Source of the DNA: Oreocharis arfaki
Lineage: Eukaryota; Chordata; Aves; Passeriformes; Paramythiidae
Assembly: GCA_013398015.1 (NCBI GenBank)
Contig: VZRR01006730.1
Coordinates: forward strand, 1,260,054 to 1,324,053
DNA length: 64,000 nucleotides
Direction of reading: 5' to 3'
The translations under genes were made by a program, and so were the position numbers. The notes beneath the pieces are model-generated. The model did no database searches. It saw nothing but the letters and a program-made list of their open reading frames with translations, and was not told where the DNA came from. Position 1 is the first letter of the stretch, and the number at the start of each line of letters is the position of its first letter. Positions 36,101-46,200 of this stretch are shown here, in pieces.

Positions 36101-39003
36101 TGCATTTGACAAGAGACTTGTTTGTTGGGTAACATATTTGGTTTTCCGGAGTTGGAGAAAATTCTACTGAAGTGTAGGAAATCCAGTATTAGACTGTTAC
36201 TGTCAATAGCTGGACTATGACTTGGGTCCAGTAATTTACTTAATTTATTCTAGGCAATTTCTTGTGCTTTAATAATTCAAACTCCTGAAAAGCATTTAAT
36301 ACCAGTTTTTCTGGGCATGCAGCAGTGTGGATCTCTACAGAATCTTCATATATTGTGCTTTTTCTAAGGTCTCTTGCAAGTTTTCCCACTATTCAAAAAG
36401 TCTTCTTTGTATGGGTTTGAAATTTGTTTCTCATGTCTCTAGCATTTGAATTTCTATGCCTGTCCTTTCATCAATTAAATAAACCATTTGATAGGCACAT
36501 TGTCATTGAAGGTAGGCAAAATAAGGCTGTTAATGACCATCTTTTGTCCAATAGGTATGAACAGAAAGTAAGGTTAAAAATGTATTCTTATTTATTTCCA
36601 ATGTGGTTTTGGACTTTCTCATTAATCAATTCTATGCTGACTTTTTTTACATTTTGCCAAAAAGAGTCTAAAACTTCATTACAGAGGTATTAAGAGAAAA
36701 TGACACTGTATGTGAATATAATCAGGAATTCCCCTGCAGTAATTGGGTTTTATGGGTAATATGGGTGCTGAAACAAAAAGAACAGTGGTGTAAGTGGAAG
36801 AACAGATATTTCCTTAATGCTCTTGTTAAGGTATTAGTCCCATCATGTAACGGAGAGTCAAGGGAAACAACCTACCTTAGCACTGTATTTCAGCAATGTC
36901 ACATTAATTGAATAGACTAATTAATTAATTTTATAGAAAAGCCACGTGGTAATTACACAAATCATAACACAGTAGGAGAATTAAGATTACAAATTAGAAC
37001 GAAGATTTTTTTTGTCTCTTCAGTCTTCATTTAGATGAAATCATAGCCCCCTCTGACTGATGTGTTTTTCTTCATAAGTTCGTTTCCTTCCAGAATTTAT
37101 TAGTCTTTGTATTTTTCATTGTACATGTAAGTATACAGGCTGCAGAACAAGGGGTCTGGGAATAAAAAAATGGGAGGCTGGCTTTAGCTGTATTTCTGCA
37201 TGTGGATATTTTACTTGCTGTCCTCAACAGTTTACAGTTTAGTTACCCAGGTTTGGTGCTACAAAGAAAACAATTGCTTAGAGGAAATGTTCAATGTTTT
37301 GTGTCAGATATGCTGGACACACTTTCTAAAAGCATTTCTACTGAAAAGATTTAAAATCTTTATGGTGTGTATTACGTGTATTTGCTTCCTGGGGTACACA
37401 CACATGCAGAGAACAAAACCAAAATAGTTACAGAAGCTATAAAATAAATAGCCTTTTGCAAATATATGGGTAATCAAATTTGTTTCTGTATTATGGTGTG
37501 TAGCAGGTACTTTGAAATAATTAACTTCAGCCCGATCATCTGAAAGGTACTTCTGAAAAGTTAGTTTAAAGTTCAGATGCAGAAGGATAAAAGGAAATCT
37601 ATTACATTTTTAAAGCAAATGCCTCTCTCAAAGGAGCTAGGAAAGTACAAATACGTCTAGTATGACAGATCAAAGTTCTATTCACTGTATCTTCAAAGGG
37701 AGAAAATAAAAGTAAAATCAAGCTTTACTATATTAACATAGACTGAAAATTATTAAAAAGCTCAAATGATTCTTCATATTGAAGAAATCTGCTGTATTGT
37801 TAATGAACCTTTATCAAACTTAGGCAAAATTGGAGAAAGATACAGTAATGGAAATCAGAAGTGAAAAAACTCATGGTAGCCTAGTCGGACACCTGACAGA
37901 GAAGAGCTTTCTAGACAGTTGTTAAAAAGAGCTATTTTTAATATAGTGGTAGCCTTTTCTGTTTCTGGCAACTCTGAGAAATGCAACATAATTCTGATGT
38001 GGGAATGTGTGTTCAGTCTGAAGAAAATTCCCTTCATAAAATGGGATGCAAAGACAAGTAAAAATGCATCTTCTCACCAATGTAGTTATTGTCTTGATGG
38101 AATTCTCTTGTCATTTACATGTCTTCTAAGTTGCCAACTGTCACAATTCTATCACTGTTCTAATATAAATAGCATTTTAAAGCCTTGGACTTATGGAACT
38201 GTTTGGTTGTGAAAATTTGAACTTCCTTTAGGAAAGTAAATGCAAGGGCTCATTATTGCAGGATATAATCTGCTTTTATATTTGATTGGCTGCAGATCAT
38301 TCATTTTAAAAAGCTGAATAGCTAGTGTTCATGTAGATGTTTTCATTTGATACTGAAGAGCAGACTGTACTAATTATTTATCTATTTATTTATTCATTTG
38401 TTTACCAAATCTGATCACCAGAGGCCTAATTAAGTTTCTCCAAAATGTCATGCTTTTTATTAGTAAATATGCAGGGATTCTGTGGGGTTTTTTTGGTGGG
38501 TGGTTTGGTTTGGTTTGGTTTTTGATTTTTTGGGGGCTGTTGTTGGTTGGTTGGTTAGTTGTTTTTTTAACCCGGACATTCCAGAACCTGATCTTCTTGG
38601 GCAATATTACTATACACTGGTTGTTGATTTCTGTGGTATATTTCAGTCACACACAATATTAATGACTTCTGTTTGTATTTTTAAGGTTTGTCGAGTTGCC
38701 TATGAAATTATGCAGACGTTGCATCCAGATGCTTCAGCGTATTTCCATTCTTTGGATGATATCTACTACTTTGGGGGACAGAATGCTCACAACCAGATTG
38801 CTATTTATGCTCATCATCCACGAACTGCTGATGAAATTCCTATGGAACCTGGAGATATAATTGGAGTAGCTGGAAACCACTGGGATGGTTATTCAAAAGG
38901 CATCAATAGGAAATTAGGAAGAACAGGCCTGTACCCATCCTATAAAGTTAAGGAGAAAATTGAGACAGTCAAGTACCCTACATACCCAGAGGCTGACAAG
39001 TAG
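76..39003 (+). CDS. FUT8: FUT8, alpha-1,6-fucosyltransferase (3' eight coding exons; 5' end outside window)
   Basis: Core fucosyltransferase of family GT23: it transfers L-fucose from GDP-fucose to the asparagine-linked GlcNAc of N-glycans in the Golgi. Eight exons (76-191, 342-504, 6487-6601, 12143-12380, 26967-27213, 28363-28539, 34815-34965, 38686-39003) join with consistent phases and GT-AG introns into 507 codons after the split codon at 76, matching human residues 69-575 with no net length change. In order they give a stem coiled coil, a cysteine-rich alpha/beta domain, a Rossmann-type GDP-fucose site and a C-terminal SH3 domain. All catalytic residues I know of are present, with no frameshift or internal stop. 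The missing part is the cytosolic tail, membrane anchor and start of the coiled coil. Identity rests on recognising nearly the whole protein, so I am very sure. The + strand intergenic tail fits its being the last gene here. Confidence 0.98.
192..341 (+). other. FUT8 intron A-B, 150 bp
   Basis: Short intron with a weak GTTGGT donor and a T-rich 3' end. Nothing else is visible in it. Confidence 0.9.
334..341 (+). promoter_or_regulatory. FUT8: Triple tandem splice acceptor (AG-AG-AG three bases apart)
   Basis: After a long T-rich tract the sequence reads TAGTAGCAG, giving AG at 334-335, 337-338 and 340-341. All three keep the FUT8 frame. The third gives the junction glycine-aspartate-glycine-leucine as in human; the second would add alanine, and the first valine plus alanine. 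Tandem NAG acceptors of this kind often splice both ways in vertebrates. Which one is used is not visible here. Confidence 0.6.
342..504 (+). CDS. FUT8: FUT8 exon B: start of the catalytic region
   Basis: The exon encodes residues equivalent to human 107-160 and two bases of codon 161, beginning [20 protein letters not shown] and ending LGHQE. The donor AG|GTACGT at 505 is good. The preceding acceptor is a run of three AGs (TAGTAGCAG, 333-341). I place the exon after the third AG because this gives the human length and the expected glycine-leucine junction, but the first and second AGs would also keep the frame. The segment is highly charged and helical and leads from the coiled coil into the globular enzyme. 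It is strongly conserved, with most visible differences from human near its C-terminal end. Confidence 0.96.
2010..2447 (-). other. Possible antisense terminal exon (acceptor, open frame, AATAAA)
   Basis: On the minus strand a good 3' splice acceptor (GTTCCTTTCAG) ends at 2448, followed by about 430 bases of more balanced composition and an AATAAA at 2039-2034. An open frame of 159 codons (2492 down to 2013) covers the stretch. I do not recognise the protein. Its stop lies beyond the AATAAA, close to the expected cleavage point, which argues against it being the real coding frame. It could be the last exon of an antisense transcript, an old pseudogene or chance. Confidence 0.25.
2540..2597 (+). 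repeat. TTTG/TTGG simple repeat
   Basis: Four or more TTTG units, then a T-rich break and GTTGGTTGGTTGGGTTTGG. It is an intronic low-complexity tract. Confidence 0.85.
6487..6601 (+). CDS. FUT8: FUT8 exon C: helical region
   Basis: This exon encodes residues equivalent to human 162-199 after completing the split arginine 161: SIMTDLYYLSQTDGAGDW followed by REKEAKDLTDLVQRRITYLQ. The acceptor is TTTATAG| at 6486 and the donor is CAG|GTAAGA at 6602, both good. It ends in phase 0. The segment is nearly identical to the mammalian protein, the visible difference being TDL where human has TEL. It lies between two introns of more than 5 kb. Confidence 0.96.
7931..7951 (+). repeat. Poly-T run of 21
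   Basis: An uninterrupted T homopolymer between GCAA and AGTTAAATA. No retroposed body is evident on either side, so it is called a simple repeat. Confidence 0.85.
10461..10710. mobile_element. Probable fragment of an avian endogenous-retrovirus LTR-type repeat
   Basis: The block contains CAGATAACTCACTCCTCC, a G-rich run GGGACAGGGAGGAGAATCA, an A/C-rich stretch, then GTGGGTTGAGATAAAAACAG and TTTAATAACTGAAA followed by AAT-rich triplets. This order is like a common bird LTR repeat as I remember it. Neither a full LTR nor coding parts are present, and both ends fade into unique intron. Family and orientation cannot be fixed by eye. The 99-codon minus-strand open frame across it is not a gene. 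Confidence 0.5.
12143..12380 (+). CDS. FUT8: FUT8 exon D: cysteine-rich alpha/beta domain, extremely GC-rich
   Basis: The exon encodes residues equivalent to human 200-278 and one base of codon 279. Cysteines at 204, 212, 218, 222, 230 and 266 are all present and match the three disulphides known in this part of human FUT8. Near the C-terminal end it has DRAGSTTGHW where human has DRSGISTGHW. The acceptor is TTACAG| and the donor G|GTAAGG at 12381. Base use is unlike every other exon: by hand count about 99 of 140 bases in 12241-12380 are G or C, with about 19 CpGs, and almost every codon there ends in G or C. The other exons are AT-rich at third positions. The protein is unaffected. The long open frames on the other strand here are a by-product of this composition. 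Confidence 0.97.
13681..13711 (+). repeat. Poly-T tract containing one undetermined base
   Basis: A long T run with an N at 13688, then GG and more T. The N most likely marks uncertain homopolymer length. Confidence 0.85.
16500..16580. repeat. TA-rich repeat interrupted by a 45-base assembly gap
   Basis: ATAATATATATAA leads into N at 16514-16558, followed by TAATATATAATATATAA. The gap sits in a low-complexity TA repeat, so its true length is unknown. It lies deep in an intron and does not affect the gene. Confidence 0.95.
17210..17262 (+). repeat. T/G-rich simple repeat (TTTTG units)
   Basis: Repeated TTTTG and GTTTTTT units. The two overlapping open frames at 17089-17346 owe their length to this stop-poor tract and are not genes. 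Confidence 0.85.
19105..19129. repeat. Perfect 11-bp hairpin with GAA loop
   Basis: TCAGTATAACT, then GAA, then AGTTATACTGA. It is a compact intronic palindrome with no associated feature. Confidence 0.9.
23751..23865 (+). mobile_element. Degenerate CR1 3'-end remnants (two pieces)
   Basis: The first piece (23751-23798) reads CTAGAGGTGTCTTCCAACCT and ends with AGATTCTGTGATC, the typical CR1 3' tail. The second (about 23823-23865) has GAGCAGGGAATTGGACCAGA and then TGATGCTGTGATT, which in CR1 lies just upstream of the first motif. The upstream-type motif therefore follows the tail, implying two insertions or a rearrangement. Both are short and old, so boundaries are rough. Confidence 0.55.
26967..27213 (+). 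CDS. FUT8: FUT8 exon E: catalytic alpha/beta domain
   Basis: This exon encodes residues equivalent to human 280-360 with split glycines at both ends (279 and 361). It includes [40 protein letters not shown] and KLGFKHPVIG. The acceptor is AAACAG| at 26966; the donor is GG|GTGGGT at 27214, a GTG donor. The start EANDKDVQ differs from human EVKDKNVQ and is the most variable part of the exon. The upstream intron is the largest in the window at 14.6 kb. The frame stays open for about 29 codons into that intron, but the strong acceptor and the glycine split codon fix the exon edge. Confidence 0.97.
27214..28362 (+). other. FUT8 intron E-F, about 1.15 kb
   Basis: Ordinary AT-rich intron. The only structure I noticed is a short 8-bp-arm palindrome at 28098-28114. 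No repeats or genes are visible. Confidence 0.9.
28363..28539 (+). CDS. FUT8: FUT8 exon F: GDP-fucose binding and catalytic motifs
   Basis: This exon encodes residues equivalent to human 362-419. It contains HVRRTDKVGTE, the core motif of the family, giving R365, R366, D368, K369 and E373, then Y382 in EEYMVHVEE, and ATDDPSLL with D409 and D410. In human FUT8 these residues bind GDP-fucose or are needed for activity, so the active site is intact. The acceptor is TTTCCAG| at 28362 and the donor AA|GTAAGA at 28540. The frame continues with the split lysine 420. Differences from human, such as EERFELLARRMHV for EEHFQLLARRMQV, lie in surface helices. Confidence 0.98.
28540..34814 (+). other. FUT8 intron F-G, about 6.3 kb
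   Basis: Contains a sense CR1 3' end at about 31838-32008 and a minus-strand open frame at 29974-30264 in a slightly more complex stretch, which I could not assign. The rest is AT-rich unique sequence. Confidence 0.85.
31838..32008 (+). mobile_element. CR1 LINE 3' end (5'-truncated insertion)
   Basis: The stretch begins GAACAGGCTGCCCAGGGAAG and continues with GTAGATGTGGCACTTTAGG, GACATGGTTTAGT, GGTCTTTTCCAACTTAAATG and the tail ATTCCATGATTC. These blocks are in the order of the 3' untranslated end of avian CR1, in sense orientation and with the degenerate ATTCTATG-type tail. It is 5'-truncated, as is usual for CR1, and lies in the same orientation as FUT8 inside an intron. Confidence 0.88.
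34815..34965 (+). CDS. FUT8: FUT8 exon G: Rossmann-type domain
   Basis: The exon encodes residues equivalent to human 421-470 after completing lysine 420. It reads [20 protein letters not shown] and on through [24 protein letters not shown]. It carries D453 (in ILDIH), C465, which in human pairs with C472 in the next exon, and S469, a known donor-contact residue. The acceptor is TTTCACAG| at 34814 and the donor is CAG|GTAAAG at 34966. It is identical to the human protein as I remember it, which fits the last part of the nucleotide-binding fold being under strong constraint. Confidence 0.98.
35996..36060 (-). mobile_element. Possible CR1 3'-end fragment, antisense
   Basis: The stretch GACCTCTGGAGGGCATCTGA followed by ACAACCCCCTCTGAGGG resembles the reverse complement of the CR1 3' end (the GGTTGGA..GACCTCTGGAG..CAACCCCC arrangement). 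It is too short and diverged for certainty. Confidence 0.45.
38482..38568 (+). repeat. G/T-rich repeat (TTTGG and TTGG units) before the last FUT8 exon
   Basis: Made of GGTTTGGTTTGGTTTGGT, a GGGGG run and GTTGGTTGGTTGG. It lies about 120 bases before the exon H acceptor and has no stop codon in the FUT8 frame. Confidence 0.85.
38686..39003 (+). CDS. FUT8: FUT8 exon H: end of catalytic domain, SH3 domain and stop
   Basis: This terminal coding exon encodes residues equivalent to human 471-575 and a TAG stop at 39001-39003. It begins VCRVAYEIMQTLHPDAS, with C472, and then carries the SH3 domain at about 502-562, which includes MEPGDIIGVAGNHWDGYSKG with H535, reported as essential for human FUT8 activity. 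It ends KYPTYPEADK, where human has PEAEK. The acceptor is TTTTTAAG| at 38685, an AAG acceptor that is weaker than CAG. A G/T-rich tract sits about 120 bases upstream. At position 489 the codon gives tyrosine where I recall asparagine in human. Confidence 0.98.
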   Translation, partial: VCRVAYEIMQTLHPDASAYFHSLDDIYYFGGQNAHNQIAIYAHHPRTADEIPMEPGDIIGVAGNHWDGYSKGINRKLGRTGLYPSYKVKEKIETVKYPTYPEADK

Positions 39004-39680
39004 ATTAAAAGGAAGACATTCAACAGTTATTATAAAAAAACTCAATTTTGATTGGTTCAAACCAGTCAACAACACACTAACTATTGATTTCTATGGGATT
39101 TGAATTTGCATTTTATCATGCGGTTAAAATCAAAGCCTTTGCAATGAAACTGGATAAGAAGCTGAGAACAAGTGGATGGGCTATTACCTGAACTTACTCT
39201 TAAACATTTTTGTTATATGCACTCTCACACATGCACACAAAAACCCATATACAACAGGAAAACTGTTGTTTTATACTTTTTGTCTCTTTTCAGGAGTTGT
39301 CCCAGTCATTAGTCTTATGTGAGCTTTGGGCTCTTTTCTCTGCCATTAATTGACAATAATGTTCAGACTTATAACACTGCCACATTGTGTAATTTGAGTG
39401 ACATGAACATATTTTGTATGTGCAAAATTTGAAACATGGTGCCTATATTTGAAAAGTTTGTGACCTTTTTAGAAGAGCCATGCCTATTTCACAATGGGCA
39501 AGAGTCAACTTTCATCTGGTGTTACCGTGACCACTGAACTTGCTTCAAACAACAGATTCAGATTTCAGACTAGATTTCTTTACAAGTTTGGGGTTTTTTT
39601 AGCATTCCATTGATTACTTCTCATCATTAATAAAATAAAGGTTACATTCAACAATAAAGTAGTCGCTGTCTCTTAGGAAC
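39004..39680 (+). other. FUT8: FUT8 3' untranslated region
   Basis: AT-rich sequence after the FUT8 stop, with no open frame of note. The first polyadenylation signals are the cluster at 39629-39658, so a short 3' UTR of roughly 670 bases is the simplest reading. Later AATAAA copies exist further on, so longer transcripts are possible. The exact end is inferred. Confidence 0.7.
39629..39658 (+). promoter_or_regulatory. FUT8: Cluster of three AATAAA polyadenylation signals
   Basis: AATAAA occurs at 39629-39634, 39634-39639 (sharing one A) and 39653-39658. GT/T-rich sequence follows (GTAGTCGCTGTCTC and then TTTTGT), as expected downstream of a cleavage site. This is the first such cluster after the stop codon. 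Confidence 0.7.
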
Positions 39681-40269
39681 TTTTGTAAACAATGCCATGG
39701 ACAGATTCTTTAGTACTGGTAATTTCTGGACATTGTCTTTGATTGAAAAAAACCTACAACACAAAATCCATAGAAGAAGGAAAAAGTAGCCAGAGTTTCA
39801 TTGAATTTTAAAACACTTGTGTAGTACAACAGTTGTGTAGGGCACAGTGCTGCTCAGCTTTGTGGACAGTAGGTAACAGCAGGATTACTTCAGTGGCTAG
39901 ATTGCTTACATTTACCCTCTAACACTATTCTCTTACCTTTTTGGTTTCTCTTCTGAAAATAATTCGTGGTTTAGGGCATTATGGATGGCCACTTAGCATT
40001 TTGGCATTGAGTGTAATTACTTTTAAGGAAAATGCTTCAGGTTATCCCGTTTATAGAACCTGTTGGTCTGGACTACTTAAAAAAAAAAATCTAACAGCTT
40101 ACCCAAAAATAGTAGGTTTCAAGAAAATATACAAGGATGAATTTTTATGCATGTCATAAGATTGTTAGTAATTCTTAGTGTTTTGAAATCTGTTGCTGTT
40201 CAGCTCTCTATTAAGAAAAGAGATAATTTACAAAATAATTTCACAAACAAATGAATAGATTTGCTGGTT

Positions 40270-40286
40270 GTATATATATATATAAT
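40270..40286. repeat. Short TA microsatellite
   Basis: About seven TA units followed by ATATGC, just beyond the 3' UTR. Confidence 0.85.
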
Positions 40287-43200
40287 ATGCAAGATAACAA
40301 GAGATTGTTTCCAAATAAAAAGAATATTAATAGCATTTTATGGGTTCTAGTGCAATCCAGTTTGGATTACTGGAAGTGCAGAAAATGTTTACTGTTCAGA
40401 GACTGAGAAAATGCCATGTGAGTAAAGGTTAAAACAGCATGGCTAGTTGACCTCAGCAAAGCAAAAGTATACGTAATTATGTTTATTAATAGCCCAAGGA
40501 CAGTGTTAACATAATGAATGGATGCATTTGACCATGAATAAATTTTAGGCTGAAAACAAAAAGGAAATCTCTGGCAATGTGCAGTTCAGCATCAGGCTTC
40601 CAATTGAAATGGTGGTGAGATGGTGCTGGGTTGGTATGTGAAGGAACTGCAAAGTAGTACTCGCTGACATTGCTTGCAGGACTGATCCTGTAGATCCCCT
40701 CCTGTAAGGTGTTCCTCAACTGAAAAACTTATTTTGTCTCTTGAAAAAGAATAACAAAATCAAAGTTGAAAAACTGTGGGGGAAAAAAGATACATTCACC
40801 ATAGTGTTAAATAGACATATGAGTAAAAATGAGCATAGATACCAAATGAGATTTAAAGACTGATTGAAGCATAATGAAAAATTAGTGAGACTGTGCAGGA
40901 AGTGCTAAAGGTGATGAATTTTTGTGACAAAAGGTGCCTAGAGTCAGCTGGTGGTTCTGTATCTTGAAACTGCTAAGGAAGCAGCTTTATGACAGCAGTT
41001 TCCTGTCTAAGTGATGCTGGTAAATTTTCCACTAAAGCAGATATGGTACTTTAGAGGTACAAATGTAGGCTAAATTATAACTTTTTTTTTTACTTTATTT
41101 TCAGTTGCACATATGAAACTACTACTACTTTCTTTTTCAAATTGAAAAAAAAATCTAAGCCCAATAATTAAGTCAATGCATTTAATTTTTGGGAAAAACT
41201 AGTTTAATTGTTTCTCCCCAAATACTGCATTACCTAATTGATATTTATAGATTTTGAAAATGTTTTATTTTTTAAGCTATTTACTTACAACCTCACAGCC
41301 CATCATTTCTAGCTCATTTCTGAGAGTATGATTCAGGAATAGTATTCATAAATAAATTAACATGAAAATTTTTCCGTAGTCAGTTGAAAATACAACAAAA
41401 GAAAATAACAGAATATCTGAGATGAACCCAAAGGCAAGAGCAGATCTTCCGGTGTGGTAATGAGAGAACTGAAAACACTGATGTTGTAGAAGATGTACCT
41501 ATTTAGTGCAGCAATTCCTCAGCAGACTATATCTGACAAAATATTGGCAGGGTACACATGCCTCCTTACATATTCTAAGTACCTAATGAATAATTTGGTC
41601 ATCGTCTTTGAGAAAATGATCATGAAATGATACAAAATTTTAGCATTACTGTTAATAATTCAGAAATGTATGAATGCAGATGCTATGATCTTACTCCCTG
41701 GGGTCATATGATCCTCTAGTGCTTAAAGTTCAGTACTTCTCAGAGGAAGAAATCTAGCAATACCCTGCTTGCTAGATGCATGTTTCTGGAGATTTGTTTC
41801 CTTTAAGACTACCAATTAGTTATGTCTTGGAATCCTGGGACATTGGTACATTAAAACTGATTTTGTTGTATATTAAACAAAATGAATATTCGAGACTTTA
41901 TTCTCGGTGTACAGTGGGTTCCAGGTAATATGGAAGGATCTATGGGTACACGGAAAAGAGACCCCCAGATTTTTATTGTAGCTCACAGAAAAGAGAAACA
42001 ATAGAAAATAAAAATTTTCTCTTAAATACCTTGGAGAAAGCTGAATCTTTTGAAGGCTGTGAACTCATTAAGGTACTAGCCAGAATGCTTGAGAGGAAGC
42101 AGGCATGCATCGTGTTTGTTCTGTTTACCTTGAAGCTCTGCAACAGTCTAGTCTTGTAATTTTTGCCTCATACCAAACCACCTTCTCTGACATCCATAAA
42201 ACAACAAACTTTCATGCCCCCTTAACCAACTGCTGTTTAATTAAATTTTTCCTCTCTGAGAAATGTTGGTGTGTATGTGTGCATATGCATGTTGCATACG
42301 TAAAACCCAATATGAACAGCACTCTTTCTTTCTTTGCTATTTTACATAATCACTGTCACATTTTCTGGAAAAACTTACTTGCCAGGTAAATGTAATCTTT
42401 GAAAACATCATTTTCTACATGCTGCTTGGAAGCTAAGAAATTTATTCTGAGTATTTCAGTTAACTGGTCTTCTGTGACATTGATGTACCACGGACCTGAG
42501 TTCTGTCCTTGATTTTCAGATCAGCCCATGGTCAAATGCGTGGGATTTACAAGCTTTCTCTTCCAACATCCTGCCCATGTGAACTGCTGAGTATTGTGGA
42601 TTTGTTCATGAAGGATAATGTTTTCGAAGTTTTTACATATTTTTAAATGCTTGCCTTCAGATAAGTCTTTTGTTTACCCCTTCTATCACTGAATTTTAAG
42701 AAAACTTTAAGGAAAACAGGAAGATTTTTCTCCTTTACCTGTTTTCAGAAAGGAGAACTGATGATACCTTTTTTACAGAGAGATATTCACTATGTAAATG
42801 TTTCCTTCATAATGGGTTTTATGTTTCTTTGGTATGCAATTATAAAATAAGGGTCTTCTGAGCTAGGAACATTATAGAAAATAACGTTTCATGATAAAAT
42901 TTCATGATAAATTCTTGATAGGGGGAGGGAGATTTTTCCTCATGCCAGTGGAGTAGTACTTACCATTTGGAACCTTTTCGTAACAGTGAATTGAAGTTGG
43001 TTTTTCCAGGTCATTAGTTTCTTCACAATGTAATCTCTGATGTGACTGAGAAACCAGATAAAAATAATTTGCCTAATTTGGGAAATGGAAGGACAGAGAG
43101 TCTAGTAAGCACATGATGTTATGCTTTTAATTTGAGTTGCTATATCATCTTGTAAAGCCACAAGTAAACATTTCGGTACTGGGTTAAGGACCTCTGCCAA

Positions 43201-46200
43201 TGAAATCATACTGCTATTGCCAGAAATACATAGAATTTGCAGCCCTCCTTTTGATCTTGCCTAATACCAGTCCCAGTCATGTGTATAAACATCATAGTCA
43301 TATTCTGATTGTTGTTTGTTATTATGTTGCAGTTTTATTCCTATTTTGGTGGCCTGGGAGCGGGTTGTCAAGGGGCTCAAAAGACTGTTTGGTTTTCTTA
43401 TTGTATAGAATTAAAATTGCATTTAAAGCTTGCTCAAATTCTACTTCCCTAAAGTGCCCCTAGAGTTGTAATTGTAGTCTCCAGACTTTTGTAAAGGTCC
43501 TCTCTATGTACCTGCAAGCTTACCTGGAGCAAGACTGAAGCAAAGAAAGTTATTTATAAATATGAAGTGCATACAGGTTGTTTGACTTCATGGTACCCTG
43601 TTCATTTCTAAAAAGCATGAAACATGGCACTGCATGATACAAGTAAGAGGATAGTATAAAATTCCCAAGTCTGCAAAAAAGAATTGCTTGTCTGTTTGCC
43701 TGGTTTCATCTGCTGTGTACAAGATTATTTAGGAAGTACATAAGGCAGAGGTCTTTCAGCATTACTACAGAATCCCTTGCACTGATGTTTGCTGGTCTTT
43801 AGCCCTCTCAGTACTGTGCACAGACAATGCTGGTGATGTTTGCTATTCAGCAGAATCCCTTTATTTTTTATGCTTGTTTCCTTTGACTCAGCTTGTCAGC
43901 AGAATCCTATTGCCACTGCAAGTCAAACAAGTTTGGATTAATGCAAAGGCCTGTCAGTTGTTTGCACAAAAATGTCTTTGCCATTGCTCAGAATTAACAT
44001 CACACTCAGGCTGACTCCTTGGTACGTGCTGTTGAGGGAAGGAGCCGTCTCCAGTGCACTATACTGTACATGTTTTATAACTGCAGGCAGTACATGTACT
44101 GGTTTTACTTTCAGTTTTGCATGATTTTTCCACTTTATTCAGACTCAAGGCCTTGTTTTCATTTTAGTGTATTTGTGAAGGTTTTTCTGGAGGATGGTGA
44201 GATGAAGTCCCATATGCCATACATTTTCTTCAAGAAGTATAACAGGCCCCATCCCATTTCCTCTTAACTATCTTAAAGACATCCTTCCACCATTTTTGTA
44301 GAAGCAGCTAGATTGATGTTTCCTGAAGACTCTGCATTTTTCTGCTCTTCCATTAGCCCTACCACCTACTTGCATCTGATCCTGATCTACTGTGGTTTTA
44401 TGAACCTTCTTCAAACCTTTCTGCTTCACATATTTTGATTTCCTTATGCAGTGGTCATTACTTGACCAAGATTCCTAGGGACTAGTCTGTATTTGGTTTT
44501 TCGTAATAACATGTGAAATTATATTTCTGGCAGGTTTGCATTTTTGTTTTTATTTTTTAAAAAGGTGTTTTTGTGTTGTCCCTCATTAGTATAGTCAAAG
44601 ATCCAAAGGGGAAACGCTGTAATCTGATGTGCCTGATAAGTGTTTAGGAGGCTTACAAGGCAGAGAAATTCCTTTAATAATAAGGTTTACAGCTTATACC
44701 GTGACAAGTATCTTGACCAGATGAAAGATGTATTTTCATAGCATTCCCTATTCATTTTTGGCTAGGGCTTTTTATACACTAATGCCTGCAACTTAATTTG
44801 CAAGAGACACAATGTGGATGCAGTCTTTTTACAAGACCATGCAGATAATTTGCTACTCCTCAACCTTGGAATCCTTTATTTTAACTTAGTTTTAGTGTTC
44901 CTCTCTGGCAAGTTTGCGGGTTTTTTGTATAATACAGCTGCACCGCTCTCAGTTAATCAGTCCACTGCAAGCAGAGCCCCGAGGATATTGCAGCTCAGCT
45001 GTGAGAAACCGTTAAATGTAGAGATTGCTGTCCAATTTGGCTGTCTACAGAAGATCCATCTCTTTAAGAAGTCAAGTATATTTGCTGATACCTCTCCAAA
45101 CAGTAGCAGTCTGGAAGGATGGAAGGAGACCGAAAACCAGGACATCCTACTTGCTTCTTTGGGAGTGGGAAGGAATTGGGCCTGTGTTATGTTGGTGGGA
45201 GTAATTTTCTTCAGTACTTCAGCGTTTTGCTGGAGAATGGCCTGTGATGATGAGTTTATAATTCTAAATTTCTGGTCAGTTTGTAACCTCTATAAGATTT
45301 TGTTTTCACTTGAGAATAAAATGGTTACACACAGTAAGTTCAGACTTGTGGAATTAAGCTGACAGTTTCATTCTTGCCTCAGATGGTGTGTTAGCTTTTC
45401 TTAAAATGATGGTTGCTTATGAATAAGATTCAGTTATTCAGCAAAGATAGAAAAATCTATTTAGCCTGGCTTGACCATTTTTTAACCTGTATGTCAGTAG
45501 AGATTATGCAGGGGCTAGAGAATCTTTATGTAATAGATTTAGGATTGATAGATTCATTCCCTTAACTGTTCATTTTGTTTAAAAACTACAGAAAAATTGT
45601 TTTGTTACTATAAAAAGTTATAGTTGCAATGTTTCTCCCTGCTCAACATGTATTTCTTTAGGGCTGGTGATGTGCTATGACTGCTTTTTATTACACTGAT
45701 TCATATTAGCTCGTTTGTATGTTTTTGAGTGTATTGCTCATTCCTTTTGTCCGATGTTCAGACTATAAGATTTATGATCCAGGAGTTGCCTTTTTTTGTT
45801 TCTACCACTCTTGTCCCAGCAAGATTCTTCATGCAGTAGGATCCTTAGACAGTACAGTAATATGAAAAATAATTGTAGCCATAAAATGGCTTAAACATTT
45901 AATCTGTAATGCTAAATTCAACATGATTTTTTAGTGTTTGCTTTTATTTATGTAAGATTAATATTTTGCTTTTAGGTACATATAAAGATTATTTGCCATC
46001 ATGTGTGTATGAAAAAAAAACCTTAACCCTCAAGGAATCCAGGTATCAGAAGTCAGATTCAAGAAGTTATTGTCGGTCTTTCCTACATGCTGATGACCTT
46101 TGTCATTGATACTATATTTATATCTTTGGTTCTGAAACAGCACAGTGATTTAAGAAATTATCTTGTGTACTTCTTGTGCTCTCATTCCTTCTTTTGGAAG

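Larger units (their letters stand above)
34966..38685 (+). other. FUT8 intron G-H, about 3.7 kb
   Basis: Contains a possible antisense CR1 3'-end fragment at about 35996-36060 and a G/T-rich tract at 38482-38568 just before the last exon. Nothing else is recognised. Confidence 0.85.
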
